From Phenylobacterium sp. (GTDB taxonomy: Bacteria; Pseudomonadota; Alphaproteobacteria; Caulobacterales; Caulobacteraceae), in NCBI GenBank assembly GCA_025350885.1, contig JANXXA010000545.1, positions 1-5,009 of the forward strand: a stretch of DNA of 5,009 bases, given 5' to 3'. The position numbers and the translations under genes are program-made. Positions within the stretch are counted from its first letter, which is position 1, and each line of letters opens with the position of its first letter. Shown one piece after another: positions 1 through 4,968 of this stretch. The notes beneath the pieces were generated by a model. The model saw only the letters and a list, made by a program, of their open reading frames with translations, made no database searches and was not told the DNA's origin.

Positions 1-156
1 GAGTTCAACCAGCGCATCTTCCGCGGCGATCCCGAGGCCACCAAGGAGGCCTGGCAGCGCTACTACTTCAAGGGCGAGTACCCCGAGGAGATCGCCCCTG
101 CCCGCGAGGACCACGTCAACAAGCGCCGGCTGAAGGAGCCCCGGTTCGGGCGGTAG
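1..156 (+). CDS. 3' end of an unidentified gene (partial)
   Basis: The frame is open from the first base to a TAG stop at 154-156, giving 51 residues of a C-terminus whose start lies outside the window. Third positions are almost all G or C, as expected for a real gene in this GC-rich genome. The peptide is charged and rich in aromatics (WQRYYFKGEYPEE at residues 18-30) and ends in a basic tail (NKRRLKEPRFGR). No signal, membrane segment or family motif is visible in this piece, and I do not recognise it. It looks soluble and cytoplasmic. The downstream inverted repeat at 180-297 may act in 3'-end formation. The reading frame is well supported; the function is unknown. Confidence 0.75.
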   Translation, partial: EFNQRIFRGDPEATKEAWQRYYFKGEYPEEIAPAREDHVNKRRLKEPRFGR

Positions 157-179
157 GAAACGGGTCCCAAAAACCTCCA

Positions 180-297
180 CTCATCCCCGCGCAGGCGGGG
201 ACCCAGGCGCTTTTGGTGCTGAACTCCAGCCGCCTGAGAGCGTGCAAGCGCCGGAAACGACGGAAAAAACCTGGGTCCCCGCGTTCGCGAGGATGAG
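180..297. repeat. Facing pair of palindromic intergenic repeat units (REP/BIME-like)
   Basis: Two 28-bp arms, 180-207 and 270-297, are inverted copies of each other with 25 of 28 positions matching. They are separated by 62 bp. Each arm contains its own small palindrome: CCCCGC-GCAG-GCGGGG at 185-200, and CCCCGCG-TT-CGCGAGG with one mismatch at 277-292. Both arms carry the run GGGGACCCAGG or its complement. This layout of short GC-rich hairpins arranged head to head in an intergenic gap matches REP/BIME-like elements. Very similar units (ATCCCCGC...GCGGGGACCCAGG) are common between genes in Caulobacterales and sphingomonads, from general knowledge. The element sits 23 bp after the upstream stop codon, so it could also stabilise or terminate that transcript. 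No coding capacity is evident. Confidence 0.75.
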
Positions 298-325
298 CGG
301 CGTTGGAGAGCCGTCCGCCCCCGCC

Positions 326-354
326 TTGCCAACGCGGGGGGTGTCTGCCATAAG
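326..354 (+). promoter_or_regulatory. Candidate sigma70-type promoter of tRNA-Gly
   Basis: TTGCCA (326-331) and CATAAG (349-354) are separated by exactly 17 nt. Transcription would start near 361, leaving a leader of about 37 nt before the tRNA. The -35 resembles the alphaproteobacterial TTG-rich consensus; the -10 is only a moderate match. Support is position and spacing alone. Confidence 0.4.
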
Positions 355-367
355 CCGCCTCTCGAAT

Positions 368-392
368 TTCGGGGCCTGTTCAAACCCCCGAA
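368..392 (+). other. Hairpin in the 5' leader of the tRNA-Gly precursor
   Basis: TTCGGGG (368-374) and CCCCGAA (386-392) form a perfect 7-bp stem closing an 11-nt loop. The stem ends five nucleotides before the first base of the mature tRNA. If the promoter at 326-354 is correct, this hairpin makes up most of the leader that RNase P removes. It could help keep the leader from misfolding with the tRNA, or influence processing; that role is inference. It has no U-tract, and its place just before the tRNA argues against a terminator. Confidence 0.45.
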
Positions 393-397
393 GGAGC

Positions 398-472
398 GCG
401 GGCGTAGCTCAGTGGTAGAGCACAACCTTGCCAAGGTTGGGGTCGAGAGTTCGAATCTCTTCGCCCGCTCCA
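398..472 (+). tRNA. tRNA-Gly (anticodon GCC)
   Basis: The full cloverleaf can be drawn. The acceptor stem GCGGGCG (398-404) pairs with CGCCCGC (462-468). The D stem GCTC/GAGC is at 407-410 and 418-421. The anticodon stem CAACC/GGTTG (423-427, 435-439) encloses loop TTGCCAA with anticodon GCC at 430-432. The T stem GAGAG/CTCTT (445-449, 457-461) has one G-T pair and encloses loop TTCGAAT. The discriminator base is T469 and the CCA end is encoded at 470-472. GCC reads GGC and GGU, the main glycine codons in a GC-rich genome. It stands alone here, with a candidate promoter and leader hairpin upstream. No duplicate of its 3' end occurs in the window, so there is no sign that an element integrated into it. 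Confidence 0.98.
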
Positions 473-517
473 AATTCGGTAGCGGAAAGACCTAGGAAAA
501 GACGGCCTTCGGGCGCT

Positions 518-531
518 GAGGGAAACCCCTC
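518..531 (+). terminator. Weak hairpin downstream of tRNA-Gly, possible terminator
   Basis: GAGGG (518-522) and CCCTC (527-531) form a 5-bp stem with loop AAAC, extendable by one T-G pair. There is no T-run after it, so it is at best a weak terminator for the tRNA transcript. The rest of the gap between the tRNA and the next promoter (473-657) shows no convincing gene, repeat or other site on either strand; frames open through it carry no ribosome-binding site or recognisable motif. Confidence 0.2.
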
Positions 532-657
532 GCCGGAGTCGTGGGTTGCGTCTTCAAGAGTTTCGGTTGCAGTTCGGTTGAAACGCGTCCGTCTGAGAAC
601 GGGCCTTCACACCTCACCTGGAAGCCGGACCCAGCAGCCTGCCTCAATGAGCAATCC

Positions 658-686
658 TTGAAATGTCCGGCTGAGAGCCGTACACT
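658..686 (+). promoter_or_regulatory. Toxin-antitoxin promoter with embedded palindromic operator
   Basis: TTGAAA (658-663) and TACACT (681-686) lie 17 nt apart, a good match to a sigma70-type promoter, with a start expected near 693 and a leader of about 18 nt. The spacer is filled by an imperfect palindrome at 664-684: TGTCCGGC, five bases, then GCCGTACA (7 of 8 pairs). A second short inverted pair, CACT/AGTG at 683-686 and 692-695, overlaps the -10 and start point. DUF1778 antitoxins bind their own operator through a ribbon-helix-helix fold, alone or with the toxin, so these are the likely repressor sites. The sequence shows the promoter and palindromes; binding is inference. Confidence 0.65.
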
Positions 687-710
687 AAGTAAGTGACAGG
701 GATGTAGGCG

Positions 711-1016
711 ATGGCCCGCCAGACGATAACGGCGAAAAGATCCGCACCGGCCCGTAACGAACGCTTGGAAGCGCGCGTGTCGGCTGATCAGAAAGATTTG
801 TTTCTTCGAGCTGCGGAGCTCCAAGGGCGAACCTTGACCGATTTCGTGATCGCCAGCGTCCATGCAGCGGCCGTCCGTACGATCGAGGATATGCAGTCGA
901 TTCAGTTGACCAAGCAGGAGAGCCGGGCGTTCGCCGAGGCGATGCTGAACCCGCGCGAGCCGACCGATCGGTTGAGGACCGCGGCGCGTCGCTACATCGA
1001 GACGCTCGAGACCTGA
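711..1016 (+). CDS. tacA: DUF1778 ribbon-helix-helix antitoxin, TacA family
   Basis: This 101-residue protein has the two-part layout of TacA antitoxins. A short basic N-terminal tail is followed by a ribbon-helix-helix DNA-binding domain: strand NERLEARVS at 16-24, helix 1 at about 25-39, and helix 2 at about 41-58 beginning TLTDFVIAS. The C-terminal part (about 64-97) contains the family segment SRAFAEAMLNPREPTDRL and AARRYIE, which in this family wraps around the acetyltransferase and blocks it. The ATG at 711 is preceded by CAGGGA (697-702) at suitable spacing; an ATG at 702 is followed at once by TAG and cannot be the start. The toxin gene begins 22 nt after the TGA stop, so the two are almost certainly one transcript with antitoxin first. 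The protein should also repress its own promoter through the palindrome at 664-684. Length is slightly above the usual 85-100 residues. Confidence 0.93.
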   Translation: MARQTITAKRSAPARNERLEARVSADQKDLFLRAAELQGRTLTDFVIASVHAAAVRTIEDMQSIQLTKQESRAFAEAMLNPREPTDRLRTAARRYIETLET

Positions 1017-1038
1017 GCCGATCCGTCCGAGCCATCCC

Positions 1039-1527
1039 GTGCGCATCGTTCCTCTCGACGATCATCATGATCGGATGGCGTTTGAGTGCGGCGTCGAGCC
1101 GCTGGATCGGTATTTCCGGACCCAGGCCGGCCAGGACGCCCGCAAGCGGGTCGCATCCTGCTTTGTGCTGACTGACGGCGGCGCTTCGCCGCTCGGCTTC
1201 TACACCTTGGCCGCGACCTCCATCGCCCTGGCCGAGCTGCCGCACACGCTGGCCAGGCGACTGCCGCGCTATCCGTCGATGCCGGCGACCCTGCTGGGGC
1301 GGCTGGCGGTCGACAGGCGCTATCGCGGCCGCCGACTCGGCGAACTGCTCCTGTTCGACGCCTTCAGCCGTGCCTTGCGGAGCGAAGTCGCCACCTACGC
1401 CTTCGTCGTCGATGCAAAGGATGACGCGGCGGCGAGCTTCTATACAGCCTATCGGTTCATTCCCCTGACCGAAGGCGGGCGGCGCCTATTCCTGCCGATG
1501 GCGGAGATCGCCAAACTGTTTGCCTGA
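1039..1527 (+). CDS. tacT: GNAT acetyltransferase toxin, TacT family
   Basis: This 162-residue protein is the toxin partner of the preceding antitoxin. TacT-class enzymes use acetyl-CoA to acetylate the amino group of aminoacyl-tRNAs, blocking translation. Visible family signatures are FECGVEPLDRYF (15-26), ASCFVLTD with GFYTLAATSIAL (39-64), LGRLAVDRRYRGRRLG (86-101, acetyl-CoA loop), VVDAKDDAAASFY (123-135) and RLFLPM near the end. Tyr135 is the likely catalytic tyrosine of the FY motif. The start is GTG at 1039; no ATG, GTG or TTG in frame lies between it and the antitoxin stop, and the ribosome-binding site is weak, consistent with less toxin than antitoxin. Two departures are notable: the Q/RxxGxG loop reads RGRRLG, with Arg99 at the central glycine, and Arg139 stands where most relatives have Gly before Phe. 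The rest of the fold looks intact, so it may be an active subfamily member rather than a decayed one. Substrate tRNA cannot be read from sequence. Confidence 0.92.
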   Translation: MRIVPLDDHHDRMAFECGVEPLDRYFRTQAGQDARKRVASCFVLTDGGASPLGFYTLAATSIALAELPHTLARRLPRYPSMPATLLGRLAVDRRYRGRRLGELLLFDAFSRALRSEVATYAFVVDAKDDAAASFYTAYRFIPLTEGGRRLFLPMAEIAKLFA

Positions 1528-1529
1528 CC

Positions 1530-1569
1530 TCGCGCCATAAGTCCGGGGCGCGACGGCTGTCCCCGCGCC
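1530..1569. terminator. Overlapping hairpins between convergent genes, possible bidirectional terminator
   Basis: The 43-bp gap between the toxin stop and the lipoprotein stop holds two competing stems that share one strand. TCGCGCC (1530-1536) pairs perfectly with GGCGCGA (1547-1553). Alternatively, GGCGCG (1547-1552) pairs perfectly with CGCGCC (1564-1569). Either could slow polymerase from either side, but there is no T-run, so intrinsic termination is uncertain. Confidence 0.35.
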
Positions 1570-1570
1570 G

Positions 1571-2173
1571 TTATCTCGCCGGCGTCGGGTACTGGATGCG
1601 GGAGCGCAGGTTCTCGACCACCGCGTGAGCGTCGAAAGCGCCGGGGTCGCCGGGGGGCTTGGCGCCCCGATGGGTGACGATCTCGGCGGAGGCTTCGAAG
1701 CTCTCGATGGTGCGGATGTCGATGCGGTCGCCGAAGAATGGGTCTCCGAAGAACGGGTCCCAGGTGCGCCAGCCATAGCCCGCGCCCTGGTAACGCCAGG
1801 ATGGCCGCCAGTAGCCGAAGCCCGGGCCGTACCAGGGATTGTAGAGCGGATCGGGGACGGCGTAGCTGCGGGCCTTGGTGTCGGTGTGGCGGTCGGCGAT
1901 GGAGAACCAGTCATAGCCGTTCTGCAGGGTCAGTTCGGCGGCGTGGAACAGCAGATAGTCTTCCACCGTCTCACGCGAGGTCATGCTGTTGCCGGCGAAG
2001 TTCACCCGCCAGCGGTCGGGCTCCAGGCGCACCTCGGAATAGCCGCCGGATGCGGCCGTGCCGCCCAGGCTCTGGACCCGGGCGTTGGGCCGATAGGGCG
2101 TCGGCGTCGCGCAGGCCGCGAGCCCGGCCGCCAGCGCCACGGCGGCGGCTGCGGTGATGGATTTTCTGGACAT
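1571..2173 (-). CDS. Putative outer-membrane lipoprotein, Caulobacter CC0125/CC1285-like
   Basis: This 200-residue protein starts with a lipoprotein signal peptide: SRK, an Ala-rich hydrophobic core, then lipobox LAAC with Cys21 as the lipid-bearing residue. The residue after Cys is Ala, not Asp, which favours transport to the outer membrane. Residues 44-95 (GYSEVRLEPDRWRVNFAGNS, then TSRETVEDYLLFHAAEL and GYDWFSIADR) match my recollection of a lipoprotein group typical of Caulobacterales, named after C. crescentus CC0125/CC1285; its biochemical role is unknown to me. Residues 107-149 are unusually rich in Pro, Gly, Trp and Tyr and end with a tandem DPFFG DPFFG. The final 45 residues look globular, with a helix-like EVV/AHAVVENLRSRI-type end. 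ATG at 2173 gives a complete signal peptide, although the ribosome-binding site is poor. It converges on the toxin gene and probably has its own promoter at 2211-2239. Confidence 0.85.
   Translation of the reverse strand: MSRKSITAAAAVALAAGLAACATPTPYRPNARVQSLGGTAASGGYSEVRLEPDRWRVNFAGNSMTSRETVEDYLLFHAAELTLQNGYDWFSIADRHTDTKARSYAVPDPLYNPWYGPGFGYWRPSWRYQGAGYGWRTWDPFFGDPFFGDRIDIRTIESFEASAEIVTHRGAKPPGDPGAFDAHAVVENLRSRIQYPTPAR
1731..1760 (-). repeat. 15-bp tandem duplication inside the lipoprotein gene
   Basis: CCGAAGAATGGGTCT (1731-1745) is followed directly by CCGAAGAACGGGTCC (1746-1760), matching at 13 of 15 positions. On the coding strand it encodes two successive DPFFG pentapeptides, so the duplication kept the frame. 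Both differences are transitions. It lies at the end of the aromatic, Gly-rich segment of the lipoprotein. Confidence 0.85.
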
Positions 2174-2210
2174 GGCTTAGGTCTCGAACAGGTCGTCCCT
2201 CGAAGGACGG

Positions 2211-2239
2211 GTCTTAAGTGCCACAACACATGGCCGCAA
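2211..2239 (-). promoter_or_regulatory. Candidate promoter of the lipoprotein gene
   Basis: Read on the minus strand, TTGCGG (2239-2234) is followed after 16 nt by TTAAGA (2217-2212), or after 17 nt by TAAGAC. The start would fall near 2205, giving a leader of about 30 nt before the ATG. A small inverted repeat, CGTCC/GGACG (2194-2198 and 2205-2209), lies at the presumed start of the transcript. A perfect inverted pair CCACAA/TTGTGG (2221-2226, 2240-2245) straddles the promoter and could be an operator. All is by eye. Confidence 0.35.
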
Positions 2240-2243
2240 TTGT

Positions 2244-2278
2244 GGTTGCCCGGTCGCGGCGCGACCGGGCCCGCAACC
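2244..2278 (-). terminator. Strong stem-loop immediately after the MAPEG gene
   Basis: CCCGGTCGC (2249-2257) and GCGACCGGG (2261-2269) form a perfect 9-bp GC-rich stem with a 3-nt loop. It is extended by GGTTG (2244-2248) with CAACC (2274-2278) across a 4-nt bulge. It begins directly at the stop codon of the MAPEG gene on the minus strand. There is no U-tract, so it may mark the 3' end of the argG-MAPEG transcript by stabilising the RNA or by non-canonical termination. It also separates that transcript from the lipoprotein promoter. Confidence 0.55.
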
Positions 2279-2686
2279 TCAGACCCCGCCGGTCGCCAGA
2301 CTGTAGGCGATCTTGCCCAGCGCCCCGAACAGCAGGATGCCGGTGGCCACCGACTGGATCAGGAAGCCGGTGCTGCGCTTGGACGCCTCGGCCACATAGC
2401 CCTGGGCGTAGAGCACGCGGCCGATGATCCAGACGACGCCCAGGCCCGCGGCCACCAGCTCGTTCCAGTAGATCGCGAACAGCCACATTCCGACCAGGAA
2501 CATCGGCAGCCATTCCAGCGTGTTGTAATGCGCCCGGATGGTGCGCTCCAGCACCGGCTCGCCGGTCATGGCCGGGGCGGCGATGCCGGCCTTGCCCCGG
2601 GCGCCGGCGACCCGCAGGCCCATCCAGAAATAGACCAGGAGCGCCAGGATCGTGACCAGGGCGGTCCAGCGGTGCGCCATCATCAT
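2279..2686 (-). CDS. MAPEG family integral membrane protein
   Basis: This 135-residue protein has about four hydrophobic segments (roughly 7-25, 59-77, 78-95 and 106-128), the size and layout of bacterial MAPEG proteins (membrane-associated proteins in eicosanoid and glutathione metabolism). The two family signatures are clear: ERTIRAHYNTLEWLP at 47-61 and IIGRVLYAQGY at 87-97. Eukaryotic relatives include microsomal glutathione transferases and prostaglandin E synthase; bacterial members are presumed glutathione-dependent transferases or peroxidases in the inner membrane, but the substrate is unknown. Three consecutive ATG codons open the frame. The first is chosen because GGGGGAA lies a few bases upstream, although any of the three would give nearly the same protein. 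It follows argG on the same strand with an 81-nt gap and no obvious terminator, so read-through from argG is possible. Confidence 0.9.
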   Translation of the reverse strand: MMMAHRWTALVTILALLVYFWMGLRVAGARGKAGIAAPAMTGEPVLERTIRAHYNTLEWLPMFLVGMWLFAIYWNELVAAGLGVVWIIGRVLYAQGYVAEASKRSTGFLIQSVATGILLFGALGKIAYSLATGGV

Positions 2687-2767
2687 GTGAAATTCCCCCG
2701 AAATGGCGAGCCAAGCGTCGCCGTGGGGGGCAACTTGGCACGTATCGGCGGCCTTAGGGAGGGGCGG

Positions 2768-4003
2768 CTATTTCATCCTGCGGTCGCGCCGGGCGGCGAC
2801 CCGGAGCCTGAGCGCGTTGAGCTTGATAAAGCCCGCCGCGTCGCGGTGGTCATAGGCCACCTTGCCCTCTTCGAAGGTGACCAGGTCCTGATCGTAGAGC
2901 GACCAGGGACTGGTGCGCCCGACGATGCTGATGTTGCCCTTGTAGAGCTTGACCCGCACCTGGCCCGACACCATCGCCTGGCTGTGGTCGATCGCGGCCT
3001 GCAGCATCTCGCGCTCGGGGGCGAACCAGAAGCCGTTGTAAATCAGCGATGCATAGCGCGGCATCAACTCATCCTTCAGGTGCATCGAGCCTCTGTCCAA
3101 GGTGATGGACTCAATTCCACGATGGGCGGCCAGCAGGATCGTGCCGCCGGGGGTCTCATAGACGCCGCGCGACTTCATGCCGACGTAGCGGTTCTCCACC
3201 AGATCGAGCCGGCCGACGCCATTGTCGTGGCCCAGCCGGTTGAGCTCGGTCAGCAGGGTGGCCGGCGACATGGCCACGCCGTCGATGGCCACCGGATCGC
3301 CCCGTTTGAAATCCACGGTGAAGACGCACGCCTTGTCCGGCGCGTCCTCGGGGGAAATCGTGCGCATGTAGACGAACTCGGGCGCTTCGACGGCCGGGTC
3401 CTCCAGCACCTTGCCCTCGGAGGAGGAGTGCAACAGGTTGGCGTCGACGCTGAACGGCGCCTCGCCGCGCTTGTCCTTGGCGATCTGGATCTGGTGCTGC
3501 TCGGCGAATTCCAGCAGCGCCTCGCGGCTCTTGAAGTCCCACTCCCGCCAGGGGGCGATCACCTGGATGTCGGGTTCGAGCGCGTAATAGGCCACTTCAT
3601 AGCGGACCTGATCGTTGCCCTTGCCGGTGGAGCCGTGGCTGACCGCGTCGGCGCCGACCTTGCGGGCGATCTCGATCTGGGTCTTGGCGATCAGTGGCCG
3701 GGCGATGGAGGTGCCCAGCAGATACTGGCCTTCATAGACCGTATTGGCGCGGAACATCGGGAAGACGTAGTCGCGAATGAATTCCTCGCGAATGTCCTCG
3801 ATGTAGATGTTGTCTTTTTTGATGCCGAGCAGCTCTGCCTTCTTACGTGCCGGCCCCAGCTCCTCGCCTTGCCCGAGATCGGCGGTGAAGGTCACCACTT
3901 CGCAGCTGTAGGTTTCCTGAAGCCACTTCAGGATGATCGATGTGTCGAGGCCGCCCGAATAGGCCAGGACGACTTTCTTGATTTTGGTTTTCTTCGCGGA
4001 CAT
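2768..4003 (-). CDS. argG: Argininosuccinate synthase
   Basis: ArgG joins citrulline and aspartate using ATP, giving argininosuccinate, AMP and pyrophosphate. This is the penultimate step of arginine synthesis, in the cytoplasm as a tetramer. The 411-residue product matches the family throughout. The N-type ATP pyrophosphatase loop AYSGGLDTS spans 14-22 and TADLGQGEE is at 40-48. The citrulline-side segment [12 protein letters not shown] is at 88-99. [15 protein letters not shown] at 122-136 carries Asn130 and Asp131 of the aspartate site. APWREWDF is at 150-157, and the long synthetase domain follows. All key segments are intact. The frame extends upstream to a GTG at 4045, but ATG at 4003 is preferred: family members begin within a few residues of the [10 protein letters not shown] segment, and the GTG overlaps the likely -10 box. 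The basic C-terminal end ([11 protein letters not shown]) is slightly variable in the family. The MAPEG gene lies 81 nt downstream. No ARG-box-like operator was recognised. Confidence 0.98.
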   Translation of the reverse strand: MSAKKTKIKKVVLAYSGGLDTSIILKWLQETYSCEVVTFTADLGQGEELGPARKKAELLGIKKDNIYIEDIREEFIRDYVFPMFRANTVYEGQYLLGTSIARPLIAKTQIEIARKVGADAVSHGSTGKGNDQVRYEVAYYALEPDIQVIAPWREWDFKSREALLEFAEQHQIQIAKDKRGEAPFSVDANLLHSSSEGKVLEDPAVEAPEFVYMRTISPEDAPDKACVFTVDFKRGDPVAIDGVAMSPATLLTELNRLGHDNGVGRLDLVENRYVGMKSRGVYETPGGTILLAAHRGIESITLDRGSMHLKDELMPRYASLIYNGFWFAPEREMLQAAIDHSQAMVSGQVRVKLYKGNISIVGRTSPWSLYDQDLVTFEEGKVAYDHRDAAGFIKLNALRLRVAARRDRRMK

Positions 4004-4043
4004 GGGGAGTAACCGGTGGCCTGAGGGAATGGGATTGGCGCGC

Positions 4044-4072
4044 ACTTAAGTCGAAGACACGTGATCGGGCAA
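4044..4072 (-). promoter_or_regulatory. Candidate argG promoter
   Basis: On the minus strand, TTGCCC (4072-4067) and TTAAGT (4049-4044) are separated by exactly 17 nt. The transcript would begin near 4037, leaving a leader of about 34 nt to the ATG at 4003. The -10 lies in a perfect 8-bp palindrome, ACTTAAGT (4044-4051). Another inverted pair, TGACAG/CTGTCA (4074-4079, 4114-4119), lies just upstream and overlaps the stop of the phosphatase gene. No clear terminator separates the phosphatase gene from this promoter. Confidence 0.45.
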
Positions 4073-4116
4073 GTGACAGGTCGCGGTGCTGGTCGGTCAG
4101 GTGCTCTCGGGCGCTG

Positions 4117-4893
4117 TCACGGCCCGTTCCGGTTCGCCGGCAGCCATTGTTTCAGCGGGCCGAGCAACGCGCCGTGATAGATCTGCGCGCGCAGCACGAA
4201 CATCAAGAGCGTCATCAAGATCCACGCGGTGATCACGTCGGAAAGGAAATGCCCGCCCACGGCGATGCGCGCAAACGACACGACAACCGCGATGGCGCTT
4301 CCAATCAACAAGGTGAGCAGCCGCCAGCGCGACGGTACGACGAAGCAGAATGCGAGGATCAGCGCCGCCGCCGCCCCTTCGCCTGATACGAAGGAGCAAT
4401 TCCACGCGCATTGATGGGCGATTTTCCAGGCCGGTGTGAACAGTTCGTGGCCACCGAATTGTTCGATATGGACCGGTCGCGCGCGTCCCCACACCGGTTT
4501 GGTGATCAAATTGACAACCAGACCTGCACCCAATCCCATGCTGAGGGCAAGGAACAACCAAGACGGTCCGAAGCGTTCCGGCGTATATCCGGGTAGCAGA
4601 GAGGGTCGCAACAGCCAGATCACACCGACCGTGATCACGCTCGCGATCGTCAAAATCGAGATCCAGATCCCGATCGTCCGAATGACGTGGAAGAGCTTCG
4701 TCGTGCCCAGCGTGAAGCCGCGACCCGGCGTATAGAACAGGCTCGAAACCGCAATATCGATGCCCGGCATCGCCACAAATACGGCGGCACTGACCGCCAG
4801 CGCGATCAGGCATAGATAGATGGGCCAGTAGAGGTTGTCGGGTGCCGTCGCGGCTTGAGGTCCTTCAAGCGTCGATCGAGGATTGACTGCCAT
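4117..4893 (-). CDS. PAP2-family membrane phosphatase (lipid phosphatase-like)
   Basis: This 258-residue integral membrane protein has about six hydrophobic segments (near 21-42, 68-95, 111-130, 173-187, 192-212 and 220-238), as in PAP2 lipid phosphatases such as undecaprenyl-pyrophosphate, phosphatidylglycerophosphate or lipid A phosphatases. Motif 1 is K132PVWGRARP140, fitting KxxxxxxRP. Motif 3 is ARIAVGGHFLSD (208-219), with Arg209, nucleophile His215 and Asp219. Motif 2 reads SFVSGEG (167-173), so the usual PSGH histidine is Glu172; I recall similar SFVSGE motifs in other alphaproteobacterial PAP2 proteins. The nucleophile is retained, so activity is plausible. Substrate cannot be assigned. 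ATG at 4893 is chosen: GAGAG lies about 11 nt upstream, and a possible upstream TTG start at 4974 would overlap the divergent gene. Base composition looks less GC-rich than in argG. It is divergent from the gene at 4969 and lies 113 nt upstream of argG. Confidence 0.9.
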   Translation of the reverse strand: MAVNPRSTLEGPQAATAPDNLYWPIYLCLIALAVSAAVFVAMPGIDIAVSSLFYTPGRGFTLGTTKLFHVIRTIGIWISILTIASVITVGVIWLLRPSLLPGYTPERFGPSWLFLALSMGLGAGLVVNLITKPVWGRARPVHIEQFGGHELFTPAWKIAHQCAWNCSFVSGEGAAAALILAFCFVVPSRWRLLTLLIGSAIAVVVSFARIAVGGHFLSDVITAWILMTLLMFVLRAQIYHGALLGPLKQWLPANRNGP

Positions 4894-4968
4894 AAAAACG
4901 TGATCTCTCGTCAGACAGAAGGTCGGCCAGCGCCGATGCGCGCCGTTATCGAACGAAGGCAATGCACG

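Noticed and set aside
366..397. GTTCAAA at 378-384 as a remnant T-loop of a second, decayed tRNA
   Set aside because: The flanking bases do not form a T stem, and no other tRNA arms can be found around it; the perfect TTCGGGG/CCCCGAA hairpin explains the segment better.
63..661. Open frames across the tRNA-Gly region on both strands (63-473 minus, 428-661 plus)
   Set aside because: They run through a clear tRNA and the palindromic repeats, with low-complexity Arg/Ser/Pro-rich products; they are composition artefacts.
492..1245. Minus-strand open frames opposite the toxin-antitoxin genes
   Set aside because: They overlap two genes with clear family signatures and show no motif of their own.
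398..1570. A tRNA-bounded integrative element with attachment-site repeats
   Set aside because: No second copy of the tRNA-Gly 3' end is present and there is no integrase; the toxin-antitoxin pair alone does not show integration here.
2200..2220. A sigma54-like TGGCAC element upstream of the lipoprotein gene (minus strand)
   Set aside because: The required GC element at the -12 position with correct spacing is missing.
1625..4012. A very long open frame (795 codons) on the + strand, antisense to the lipoprotein, MAPEG and argG genes
   Set aside because: It crosses three well-supported genes and two intergenic gaps, has no recognisable domain or ribosome-binding site, and long antisense frames are expected in GC-rich DNA with strong third-position bias.
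691..4080. The 10-mer AAGTGACAGG before tacA (691-700) and upstream of argG (4071-4080), as a shared regulatory site
   Set aside because: Several 10-bp matches are expected by chance in 5 kb, and the two sites lie in opposite orientation relative to their genes.
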